Shown here one piece after another: positions 1 to 10,321 of a DNA stretch of 64,000 nucleotides (position 1 is the first letter of the stretch; each line of letters starts with the position of its first letter). Below the pieces are notes generated by a model that saw only the letters and a list, made by a program, of their open reading frames with translations, was not told where the DNA came from and did not search any database. Position numbers and translations under genes: made by a program. The DNA is from Rhynochetos jubatus (taxonomy: Eukaryota > Chordata > Aves > Eurypygiformes > Rhynochetidae): assembly GCA_027574665.1 (NCBI GenBank), contig CM050648.1:38844700-38908699 (forward strand), given 5' to 3'.

Positions 1-1071
1 AGTGATTTGGCTGATGGGTGCCTGTTCAAGATTTTCCAAGCTGTTCGGAAGACAGACATTGCCCTAAGTCTCCTATTTTTTACAAGGCCTCAGGTAAACA
101 AGACTATAAATCCCATAGCAATTCTAGTAGCTGCCTCAATCACACCCTGTTGAAAATGAGCTAAGAACCATACCTGGCTAATGTTGAAGCATGTGGTACA
201 GAAAATGGGGATACAAGCCTATTTGTGACACCTAGTTCATTTCTTGAGCATTGAAAAGCATTGAAAATGTGGTCATGATCTACTAAGAAAAGTGAACAAA
301 CTGAGAGGAACAAATATAAGCAAAATATTTATAAAATTAGTACAAGATATACATAAGCAAAATTTTCAAAAAATCTTTATAAAGGTCCTTAGAACTCATC
401 CAAAGTTTTGCTCATCCATTCAAGTGAAGATAAGAACATTACAGTTTACTGTTGTATTGAACCAAGCCAGATGGGATTCACCCATTACTACAATTCCAAC
501 TACTGAAATGACATTTGGCTCCTCTCTAATCCCTCTTTCTCTGACATTAATGCAAGAGTCATTGTAATAGGTAGGCTTGTTATGGAGAACTCAATAGTAA
601 TAAAAAAATACAAAAATTGCTGTTCTTGTATTCCTCTTGTTGTTGAAGAAGAAAATTATACTGTAAATTAAATCTGATTTTATGACATTTTGCATGCATA
701 TAGATCTTCACATGAACTCAGGGGAGCATACTTTATTTGAGCTCTGTAGTCCTTATACTTTTTAATTAATTTTTCTTTGTAATTCAGAATAAGTTTCTAA
801 TGGATTCATGGAACAATATGGGGTCACTTGGGGGTGATTTTAATACCTGCAATTCCCATGGTTATTAATCAAAGACTTTTTAGCCTCTTAGATAAATTAT
901 CTGCCTTCTGTTTAGAAGATTGAGATTAAGCATGTGAGAGAAATTGTCCCTACTGACACAAGGAAAAAAAGTCAAGAAAAAACAAAATACAGCTTTTTGG
1001 ATATCTCACAAAACTGCAGAGTATGCTGTAGATTTTAATTGTTTTTTCATGTAGCTTTATGAAAATAATTT
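1..1071. other. unique AT-rich noncoding stretch
   Basis: No repeat family, RNA gene or convincing coding frame is visible. The only open frame (292-567, plus) has no splice signals, an unremarkable composition and no recognisable domain. It is best read as intergenic or intronic sequence. Confidence 0.6.
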
Positions 1072-1076
1072 GTTAT
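1072..1076. repeat. target site duplication, left copy (GTTAT)
   Basis: GTTAT sits directly before the TG that begins the LTR and recurs exactly at 2068-2072 after the terminal CA. A 5-bp duplication is the usual footprint of retroviral integrase for several ERV classes. Confidence 0.8.
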
Positions 1077-1321
1077 TGTCATGGTTTAGGTCCAGCCAGC
1101 AACTAAGCACCATGAGGCCACTAGCTTATTCTTCTCCTGGTGGGATGGGGAGGAGAAAATACAAGGAAAGACTTGCGGGTCGAGACAAGGGCAGGGAGGG
1201 ATCACTCACCAGTTATGGTTACAGGGAAAATAAACTCAACTTGGGGAAGAAAAAATCAATTTAGTTTGATAGAAATCAAATAAGTGTAGGGTTATGAGAA
1301 ATAAAACCAAATCTTAAAACA

Positions 1322-1347
1322 CCTTCCCCTCCCCCCTCCCTTCCCGG
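1322..1347 (-). other. G-rich tract able to form a G-quadruplex, inside the LTR
   Basis: The minus strand has four runs of three or more G (GGG, GGG, GGGGGG, GGGG) separated by one or two bases, meeting the usual quadruplex pattern. It lies in the downstream third of the LTR in sense direction. The plus-strand copy at 62690-62720 keeps only three strong runs. Confidence 0.55.
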
Positions 1348-1489
1348 ACTCAGTTTTGCTCCCCATTTCTCTACCTCCTCCTTCCAGCAGTGTGGGGGGA
1401 CGGAGAACAGGGGTTGTGGTCAGTCCATCACACGTTGTCTCTGCCGCTCCTTCCTCCTCAGGGAAGAACTCCTCACACTCTGCCCCTGC

Positions 1490-1700
1490 TCCAGCATGGG
1501 GTCCCTCCCATGGGAGACAGATCTCCATGAACTTCTCCAACATGAGTCTGTCCCACAGGCTGCAGTTTTTCACAAACTGCTCCAGTGTGGGTCCCTCCCA
1601 TGGGCTGCAGTCCTTCAGGAGCAGCCTGCTCCAGCATGGGCTGCCCACAGGGTCACAGCCTCCTTCGGGCATCCCCCTGCTCTGGCATGAGGTCCTCCCC
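1490..1700 (-). repeat. imperfect internal tandem repeats of the LTR
   Basis: Several units of about 60-70 bp share a CCATGGG or CCCACAGG core followed by a CTGCTCCAG-like phrase on the plus strand. They are diverged from one another. Similar arrays occur at 62270-62560 (other orientation) and, more degraded, at 4440-4860. Confidence 0.7.
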
Positions 1701-2067
1701 AGGCTTTAGGGGGGTCTCTGTTCCCCCGTGACCCTCCATGGCTGCAGGGCACAGCCTGTCCTCTCACCACGGGCTGTAAGGGAACCTCTGCTCCTGCCAC
1801 CTCCTCCCTGCCCTTCCGCACCGACCTGGGGGTCTGCCTGGTTGTCTCTCTCACATCCCAATTCTCTCTCCACTGTCTGTTCCACAGAAGTTTTTTTCCC
1901 CTCTTAAATATGTTATCACTGAGTCATTATTGCCATCCCTGATTGACTCAACTGTGGCCAGAGGTGGATATGACTTGGAGATGAGGAAGCTTCCAGCAGC
2001 TTCTCACAGAGGCCATCCCTATAACCCCTTCCTCACTATCAAAACTTCATCACACAAACCCAATACA

Positions 2068-2072
2068 GTTAT
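2068..2072. repeat. target site duplication, right copy (GTTAT)
   Basis: Exact match to 1072-1076, immediately after the terminal CA of the LTR. Confidence 0.8.
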
Positions 2073-4204
2073 CAAAATAGCAACAGTTCTCAGAAAGAGT
2101 GGGTTTTGTTTACTGGCTACAATATCACTGATATTCTGTTCACTAAAGACAAACAAAAGGTTTGTTTTTCTTATATTTTCCCTTGTTTTAGAAAGGTGGA
2201 ACTGTAGGGTAAAAGTCCCTAATGCACACCAAAGACAAAACACCATGCAGCTGAAGTGATACATTTACTGGGTTTCTGTGTATATGAAAATATATCAGAA
2301 TATCAAATCTCACATTTCTGTATATTTTTCAACAACCCTTAAGCCTGTATCGATAAGTCTCAACTAAACAAAACCTTTAAAGTAGCTGTGGTGTTGACTC
2401 CAACTTTTCAGATGTAACCATCCTCAAAGCATCTAGAAATGTAATGCTTATCTGTAACTCACTTCTAGCTCTCTGTCAAAAAGGAATCAAATTTTACAAA
2501 AGTATTGTAAGTATTTATAACAACTCTAACATTATAATGTCTAAATATGTCACAATTTTTCTTCACTTTCTGAAGAAGGGCTCGGTTTATCAGTTTGCTA
2601 ACCTGAGACACAGCTGCCCTCAGAGCACACTGCTGTGAACTGTTCAGGTTACTCGGGGTGTCAGAAGCAGTTTAACTGCATTAGTGCATTGATTCAGCTG
2701 GGTGGATTAACCTGGTCCTATAACACATCTATGTGGCTCACCAGGCTTAGGCAGTTGTTCTGCTTCCACTGCTCCAACAGACTGCTTCAGCCAGCGCTGT
2801 GCACCATGGCATGGTACTCTAGTAACTGCATGGAATAAAGACTAAGTGGTTGTTCAAAGTAATTCAGAAGTCTGTCACAGGACCTGGACGTTGCTTTCCT
2901 AAATCTGAAGCTGTTACCTATTCTGCATCTTCCTGGCTTGCTTAGCCACCAACCACATAGAAGTTGGAAAGTAGCAAAGCAAGGGGAAGACAAAGCAGAA
3001 AGTCACCAAAATTATCATCAAGAAACATTCCTATAAAGAAAAGAGACCTAAGTGGGTAAACAAACCATACATCCTCCTAATATGGCACCAAAACAGACCT
3101 CAGAAACATTTGTCACTTTCAGCCCTCAGGAACCTTTTTTTGGAAAGATAATTAAGAAGAAAAGGCCTTGATGAAAGCCACAGAGAGAGTCAGGGAATAA
3201 GGCCATGGGATGAACAAAACATTCAGTTCTTGAAGACAGCCCTACACATTGACATACAATGTTCTCCATAGCAAATATTTATTTCCTATGGAGAGCATTG
3301 CACACCACTGTGTAAGGCTGCATTTAATAAACTGCAAAACATCTTCAGGAAAATACATTTGTAGACAGTGTACACCTTCATTACTGTGATATTATGAATG
3401 CTGCATGCTTTTCCTTCCCAGAAGATCTCTTCAGAGGTCTCAATGTTTGTTCTGCCAACAGACTAAAAAGATCAGCATAAATACAGCTTTGCTCCGTGTA
3501 ATGTAAAATATGTAACACACATTTGTACCTTCATGCAAGGAAACAGTGTCAAAATGCATATTATACATACATGTATTTATTTATACTGTATAAAAGGAAG
3601 AAGAGAAGACACGCTTGAAGGACGTCCATCTGTCAGCAAGTTTTATTAAGGTGTCAGAGCAATACTTGTATTCAATACTCAAGCTTGGCATTTTACAGAA
3701 CTGTCTCATTCCAGAAGTGGAGTTAGTGAAAACCATATTTGTGCTTTCATTTCCCATGATCCTTTCATGAACTTGTGGGTAACTTTATCACATTAAGCAT
3801 GGCAAGAACATATATGTCTAGTAACTGGAATATTAAAATGGCTATTAAGAACACCATCAATTTTCCATAGTTCAGCCACTGGCTTTGTCCAGGAGCACAA
3901 GTGGCCAAGTGACTTAGTATCAAATCAGAAAGACAGACACATAGTGTGAGAACATCCACAAAATGTCCATAGAGTTCATGTAGTCCATGACTTTGGATTC
4001 CATCTGTTATGGTGGTCATTCAGGACAGGAAAGGTGGTGTGTTGCGTGAAGTTACTGGGCAAAAAAGCCAGATCAGTTTGGGTCACTGCTGCACTGGCAC
4101 TGCTTCTTTTAAGGCTTGTCCTCTGTTGGTTCACATCATTCCTGCTATAGTAATTCCTATAACATGCAACTCAAATCCTAGGTTATAACAATTTAAAGGT
4201 ATGT
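2073..4204. other. noncoding stretch, mostly unique
   Basis: No recognisable gene or repeat family apart from the hairpin at 3257-3300. The part at 2630-2990 is a little more GC-rich and contains an AATAAA at about 2834, but nothing ties it to a known element. A minus-strand open frame at 3765-4019 includes a hydrophobic run, but I found no homology, splice sites or neighbours to support it. Confidence 0.5.
3257..3300. repeat. 15-bp inverted repeat (hairpin) with 14-nt loop
   Basis: The left arm at 3257-3271 (CAATGTTCTCCATAG) pairs with the right arm at 3286-3300 (CTATGGAGAGCATTG). Fourteen pairs are Watson-Crick and one is a G-T wobble; the loop is the AT-rich 3272-3285. It could be the core of a small transposon or chance. 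It is shorter than a typical microRNA precursor stem. Confidence 0.8.
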
Positions 4205-5189
4205 CCATTACAATCTCTATCCCTGGTTCCTCTGGACCAGACCATCACTTTTAACATTGCAATGAACTCCTCCTCTTGCCTCTGCTCTGGCTTGGACAGA
4301 CTTCGATTGCTTACCTGCTTCAAGTGGAACCTTGTCTACGAGCCACAGTCTTTCCCAGGCTATTACCTGCTGCATAATAGAAGTATCCACAGCCATAGTC
4401 ACTGTGAACACATTCCAATATGGTCTTCTTCATGACTTCAGAGATATACCTGTTCCAGTGTGGCTTTACTCACAGCCACAGTTCCTTTAGGAGCAAGCCT
4501 GGTCCAATGTTGTTTTAGCTGCAGCACAGCTACAGTTCCCCCAGGGATGTACCTGCTCTGTCATGGGCTTATCCATGGCCATACGCTTTGAAGTGCTCCA
4601 GCATGACCTCATGCACAGCCACAGATGCTTCAAGGTGTACCTACTCCAGTCTGGACCATACTTGGGCCACATCCTTGGGTCACAATCCCTTTACAGCTAT
4701 ACCTGCTGCGGCTCAGACATAACCACGACCCTGGAAGCTTCGAGATGTACCTGCTTTGTCATGGGCTTATCCACAGCCACAGATGTTTTGGGGTATCCTG
4801 CTCCTGCGTGGACTCATCCACCGGTCACGGTCCCTCCAACTCAAGTTCACACTGGAGTTCCAGCCTGTTCAGTACAGCAGCTCAGACACAGCAGGGATGC
4901 CCTGGCTATCTGCCAGCCCAGGCCCTAGACCATTGATGTTACTAAAATGTTCCAGGCGCAGCAGAGTAAGATGATGATCAGTGCAGCAAGCAGCAAAATC
5001 AAAAAGCAGCCACCAACAAGCACTAGGCTGTAATATACTGCAAAGCAAGCAAGCCTCATGCAAGCACAGGAGCCTGACAGTTAACAGGTAAACAACAGTA
5101 ACAGCTATAAATTCAATCTAACGCATTTCAATCGAATCTACCATTATCTAGAACCCTTCTAGCCTCATGGTGGGTGCCAAAAGGACCAT
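4205..5189 (-). mobile_element. ERVK-like internal leader region, noncoding, minus-strand sense
   Basis: Downstream in sense direction of the LTR at 5190-5693, this block begins with a degenerate primer binding site and then runs through AT-rich leader into an array of imperfect units of about 60-70 bp. Two units share TCATGGGCTTATCCA on the plus strand (near 4562 and 4758). No gag, pol or env reading frame is visible, and every frame is broken. The left edge near 4205 is approximate: beyond it the repeat phrasing stops. Its resemblance to the internal repeats of the solo LTRs at 1077 and 61911 suggests these elements shared or exchanged leader sequence. Confidence 0.6.
5162..5179 (-). promoter_or_regulatory. 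degenerate primer binding site, tRNA-Lys type
   Basis: Read on the minus strand the 18 bases are TGGCACCCACCATGAGGC. They begin with the obligatory TGG, lie about ten bases from the LTR edge, and agree at about 14 of 18 positions with the lysine-tRNA(1,2)-type site used by many betaretrovirus-like (ERVK) elements. The match to that site is from general knowledge of the family. Confidence 0.6.
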
Positions 5190-5306
5190 TGTGGTTAAAC
5201 CCCAACTGTCATCTAAGCCACACACAGCCAGTTGCTCATTCACCTCTGGTGGGATGGCGGAGAGAATCAGAAAAGTAAAAAAGCTTGTGGGTTGAGATAA
5301 AGACAG

Positions 5307-5312
5307 TTTAAT
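5307..5312 (-). terminator. LTR polyadenylation hexamer ATTAAA
   Basis: TTTAAT on the plus strand gives ATTAAA in the sense of the LTR. It lies about 180 bases after the TATA box and before the U5 end, as expected for a retroviral R region. Confidence 0.5.
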
Positions 5313-5490
5313 AGGTAAAGCAAAATCCATGCACGCAACCAAAGCAAACCAAGGAATGCATTCACCAGTTCCCAGCAGCAGGCAGGTGTTCAGCCATCTC
5401 CAGGAAAATGGATCCCTCACATGTGACGGTTACTTGGGAAGGCAAATGCCATCACTCTGAACGTTTCCCCTTCCTTCTTCTTCCCCCATC

Positions 5491-5498
5491 TTTATATG
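5491..5498 (-). promoter_or_regulatory. LTR TATA box (CATATAAA)
   Basis: The plus-strand TTTATATG reads CATATAAA in sense. A CRE-like TGATGTCA (one base from TGACGTCA) lies just upstream at 5506-5513, a normal place for retroviral U3 control elements. Confidence 0.65.
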
Positions 5499-8400
5499 CT
5501 GACCATGACATCATATGGTATGGAATATCCCTTTGCTCAGTTGGAATCAGCTGTACCAGCTGTGTCCCCTCCCAGCTTCTTGTGCACCCCCAGCCTTCTT
5601 GCTGGTGGGGTGGGGTGAGAAGCAGAAAAGGCCTTGATTCTGTGTAAGCACTGCTCAGCAGTAACAGAAACATCCCTGTGTTATCAACACTGTTTGATAA
5701 ACAAAACTTATGTTTAAGCTGAAATGCATGTTTTCATTTTGAAACAACTTTAAAATTTTAAGTTTTTCTTTCTCTACTATATGAAATGTTTTATAATATG
5801 AAATTTTCAAAACATGAAACAGAACTGTGAGACGACATGAAATTATCATTATTGTTTTCATTTTTCTTTCAGAGATTTAGATATCTACTGAATTTTTTCT
5901 AGGTAAAGGAAACCAGATTTCTAAAATTCAAAATACTGTGTAAAATGGACTTGTCACACTCTATCAATAGAAATGTGGTGTCTGATTTGAGGTTTGAGTC
6001 AAAAACTTTTGAAAACAGTGGAAGCTGTTTAACTCAACATACTCTGGAGTAGACCCACGAAGGCTACATTTCTGGGCTGTGAGATAAAGTCACAAAAAGG
6101 AGACACCTCTCTGTAGCTTTCACCAACTCCAATGGTTTGCTCTTATAATGTCTATTCATGACCTAAAAGATAAACCTGAATGAAACATAATAGGTAAATC
6201 CCAGCTGAATCATGAAAAGAAAAAAGTAACTACTTCCCCAGTTACTTTCACAGAAAGATGAAACATTAAGATATTTTTATTTTCTTCCAGTGAATGCACT
6301 GGAATTGTTAATTAAATATGTTAACTCTCAATGTGGCAAGAAGATCTGCAAAGTTTTCGTTACAGTTTTGTAGTTTGCTGTGTTTTACCTTACTTTTCAG
6401 CAGTATCTCTGGTATTACTAAGATATGTTATTGTACCTGAGGGACAGTGTAATTATGGCATGTTGTATCCTTTTGAGTAGGTCAAATAACCTTTATACCA
6501 AATTTTTAAAGTATCAATGATGCCTAAGTATTCTACAATATGTGCTGCTGTCTGGGAAATTATATTTCACTATGCAGTGCTGTGTGGAATTGAGACTATA
6601 TTGCAGAAAAAGTTGCATTGACTGTTATATACTTACTGCTGGCATTATTGTACACTGCACTAATGTAGCTATCTTTGCATTATATGGAAACAAAGGAGTC
6701 CAACACTGGGGATGTTATGCATTTAGAGGTTCATGAATACATAGTTTACTTTCCTGGTTATGCAGCACCTCCCATTCAGGCAGACTATATCTGTGTGCGA
6801 AAAATCATACGTACTCTACAGAATTTGATATTTGTTAATGAAAGCCAAGTCCATCACCTGAGCTGAAAATGCCAATATTCTGTATTCCCCAAAATGTGTT
6901 CACTTGACTTTGTGGGACCCCTATTAAGTGGCATCAGATGAGAATCTGGCTTTCACTGTCCCCTGGGTACGTCGTGTGTTTGTTACATGAAACTCATAAA
7001 TCACTTTGATGTTATCTGGACCTGTACTATCATAGGAACTCTATAGGATGGAAAAATCTGCTTCTAAATCAGGTAGAATCCACTTACTGCTTCTGGGCAT
7101 TGAGTCTGATATTATGACTGCATCCCATTCTGCCCTGAAACACACTTTATGTGCAGTGTGAGTGCATGTGAGGCCAGAAGTAGACCATTAGCAATACTTT
7201 GATTACTCTTTCGTTACATCTTTATACAGCTATGACTGACAACTCATCCTGTTTCTGTTTAAAAATGTAAACAAAGCCAGATAGCACTTACTATGATTTG
7301 ACTCTTTGCCATTTGCAGATTATATTGAAGTGAGATGAGGAGTAAATAATGAGAAATATTGCAGTCCAGTATAGGAGGACTGAGAACATTGAAGTGCCTG
7401 GAGTAATAGATGGCAAATACAGTTCATTGATGATAAGATCAAAATTATGAGCTTTAAACAAACAATAAAAGGGAGGAAATATCTTCTAGATGGTAAGAAA
7501 CCCAACAATTCTGAACACAGAAAATATTTGGAAATTATTGAAAAATAGTATTTTGTAGCCCTGAACCCAGTGTTCATATTCATCAATGAGTTCAGCCAAG
7601 CTATGGAGATGTATAAGTCAAAGCTAGAATAGTGACTGTGGGAGACATTGATTCAGATGCTGAGTGCATGGCATCATACTGGTCACAGTCTTTCTGGAAA
7701 GAAGGCAAAGAATCTGAAGTCTGAACATCCCATAATATGCACATACACTGGAGTGCAAAATTGGACTGGAACATGATGGAAAATAAATTATCAGAGAACA
7801 GAGAATAAACTAATTGCACTGAGAAGGAGCAAAAATAAGAGTTCTTAATCACTGCATTAGGTACCAGGAAGGTTGAAAACAAAAGCCTTGGTAAGAAAAT
7901 TCACTTCAGGAATTATTTTTCTTTTAAAAACTCACTGAAGCGTGAACTGCTGCAGAACTTAAGTGGCTACATGATTTTCTAAACAAAGGAGACATAGGGA
8001 GCTACATGGGGAAGAGAAAAAGTCAGGAGTTGAAAACAAAGGGATGGAAAGGAAAGAATAACGGTAATAATATTTTAACATTTAAAGGCACCAGCAGAAA
8101 CTGGGCAGGGGTGAACCAGACAGTGAGCATATGCAGAGTAAGAGACAGGCTTTTCAGTCAAAAAGCACACAATTTAAACCCTGCTGCAAATTTCTAAAGG
8201 GATGACTTTCTATAGAAAGTGCATTGTGCCCCTAGCAGGCTCAGAAGGTTGTGCTGGATGTTTGCTGGTTTGGAAACTTAGCTATGAGAGCCAGATTAAA
8301 CATCACACAGAGCCCCAGATCCCCAGACGTATCTGTATGTCTGAGCATCTGGGTGGGAACACTTCATTGATTTCTGTGGGTCTGCCTGCATACTGAAAAT

Positions 8401-9090
8401 ATCATTTTCAGTGCTGGTGCCTTACTGTGGATTTCAGATTCCAAGTTCTGGTTGCTCATTTTGAAAATTTTCGTTCCTTGCCTTGTTTACAAGAAGACAG
8501 CATTTTTTCTTTTTTTATGGAGATCTGCCCCCTCACACATACTTAATAGAAACTGCTGCCATATAAACCCTGTTTGACCTACCTGAAGGTATTAATATTG
8601 TGTTTAAATACAGTTTCAAACTACAGGAGAAGGATGTTAAATTTTAGGAAAATCCAGATAAAAACCTTTTGCTTTACTCTTTTGGCTCAGTAAGGAACAA
8701 ATAAAACCATGATGTAATTGTGCAAGCCAAATACTTCAAGTTCTTAATTCTAGATCAAATAAATGTAGCTTAGAGCTTGTCTTGACACAGGTCTCATCCA
8801 AAACCCATGAAAGACAATAGAAGTCCTTCAAAGTGCTTTCTAAGCACTTTTGCTACCCTTTGGGTCCAGCAGTTAAGCATTTTCAAATAATTCTGGGTCT
8901 CTGGCCAATAAGCAATTGCACTGTAATGTAGTTAATCCTCTTACATATTTCAGATATTTTCTTTTCAAACTCTATGTTTTCGAACACATTCTGAATTAAT
9001 GAGTAAGAGTACTAACTTTTTGTTATTACACAGAATCTGTTTCTCAATCCTTTAAACTATTTCTCCCCTTTTGGTTAAAACTTTTTGCTC

Positions 9091-9108
9091 TTTTTTTTTT
9101 TTTTTTTT
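9091..9108. repeat. poly-T run (18)
   Basis: Uninterrupted T run. No retroposed gene body or target duplication is apparent on either side. Confidence 0.9.
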
Positions 9109-9453
9109 AATTCTATTCTTAGCAGGGTTGTTTTTCAGTGTAATCACAAAAGATGTTAGTCAGATAACAAAACTAGTTTCCAACTCATGCTGTAAACCAT
9201 TTCTAAGTCTGATCTGCAATAATGACAATTATCCTTGTGCTTAGCTTTTGCAGTACTCATTACCACTTATCTCCTCCTCCACTCAAGCATTTTTTATTTT
9301 GTTATACTTTCTTCCTTAAGCAAAACCTTCATATTTTAAAACTCAGTAAGACTTCACAGTGATACACAGCTAATGTAACTTAATGTAACGCAGATGCTGG
9401 AATAAGGCTGATTTCCTTCTTAGCATGTAGTCTTTCTAGAAAAATTGTTTTCC

Positions 9454-9473
9454 TTTTTTTTTTTTTTTTTTTT
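9454..9473. repeat. poly-T run (20)
   Basis: Uninterrupted T run, about 350 bp from a similar one. The sequence between them shows no recognised retrocopy. Confidence 0.9.
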
Positions 9474-10295
9474 AACATAGAAAAAACAAGCTGCCAATGG
9501 CTCATCTTAGACTATGTATCCCAAACTGTTAATTTAAATGCCGCTACGAGGACTAAAATAAGTTTTATTGGCAGGGTTTATTATAGTAATTCCACATTTT
9601 CTTCTGTGCATTCCATTTCTCTTTGTTTATTCAGTTTCATTAAGAAAAACAACAGTGGTTTAGTTTTCATGGAGTGTGAGATTTGTATTAGAAGTGGGTT
9701 CCTGAAAATATTTCGTTTGCAGTAAGTAGCTCTTCATTATTGCTACTAAAATAACAAGTGTCAAAAATGCCCTTTTCTTACATTGTTCCAAGTTCTTTTC
9801 ATTATATTCTACTTTTAATTTTATTCTATATTAATTTGCTCTACATGAAAGCTACCTTTTCACTTACCTTTAAGTTTATGCAGTGCCTACTCTTGGTTAA
9901 CTCACAGTTAGAACTGTTCATTCAATTGCAAGTGTTGAAGAGACTGGCAGGTCAGGCACTCCTGCACCATTCTGACTAGTTTCCCTAAGAGCCTGTTGGG
10001 GCTAAACGAGCAAACAAGGCACTGGAAATGACAGGAGAACAGCTCTTCTGCATTCATTGAGGCTTGGCCCTCTCTTCTGGGACTGTTAGAATGTGTCCTC
10101 ATTGGTGTCAGTTATAAAGAGCAAAAATTTTATATGTTAAAACATGTAGTGAAAGTATCATCACACTTTACATGAGTTACTAAGTAGCCATTGCTGGTAA
10201 GAAATTGCAGTTATTACTTACCTGAGCCAAGCAAACAAAGACTAACGTTCAATATTTCATTCCTAAGTCATTGTGGTATACAAAATGCCTCTTCT

Positions 10296-10321
10296 CCCAC
10301 GCCCCCACCCCCCACCCCCCC
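10296..10321 (-). other. G-quadruplex-forming tract
   Basis: On the minus strand the tract reads G7-T-G6-T-G5-CGT-G3: four long G runs with loops of one to three bases, a very strong quadruplex pattern in otherwise AT-rich DNA. It may equally be a short C-rich simple repeat. Confidence 0.75.

Larger units (their letters stand above)
1077..2067 (-). mobile_element. solo LTR of an avian endogenous retrovirus, minus-strand sense
   Basis: The block of about 991 bp begins TGTCATGG and ends CAATACA on the plus strand, so it has the TG...CA ends of an LTR, and an exact 5-bp duplication (GTTAT) flanks it. Sense is minus: read that way it starts TGTATTGGGTTTGTG and carries the GCTGGAGCAG-type internal repeats, the same order as the plus-strand copy at 61911-62963. 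The internal repeats lie at about 1490-1700, in units of roughly 60-70 bp. No internal retroviral region is attached, so the provirus was lost by recombination between its two LTRs. Open frames inside it (such as 1356-1709 plus) are chance products of GC-rich repeats. The family name is not assigned because no library search was possible; the 5-bp duplication fits ERVL-like or some gammaretrovirus-like groups. Confidence 0.85.
5190..5693 (-). mobile_element. ERVK-like LTR, 5'-truncated in sense, minus strand
   Basis: On the minus strand the block carries, in order, a CRE-like site, a TATA box (CATATAAA, 5491-5498), a purine-rich stretch, an ATTAAA signal (5307-5312) and an end in ...GGTTTAACCACA just before the primer binding site. 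This is U3-R-U5 order. The first part of U3 is missing: similarity to the LTR family ends abruptly near 5693. No second LTR lies within the window, so the insertion is a fragment of one LTR plus leader. All plus-strand frames across it (such as 5408-5647) are shadows. Confidence 0.8.

Noticed and set aside
1490..1700. Regular spaced repeats considered as a CRISPR-like array
   Set aside because: Units are imperfect, without constant repeat and unique spacers, inside an avian LTR.
1356..1709. Plus-strand frame of 117 codons
   Set aside because: It lies antisense inside an ERV LTR and reflects the GC-rich tandem units.
3765..4019. Minus-strand frame with a hydrophobic segment, considered as a retroviral envelope remnant
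   Set aside because: No envelope motif, cysteine pattern or frame continuity, and it lies beyond the recognisable ERV leader.
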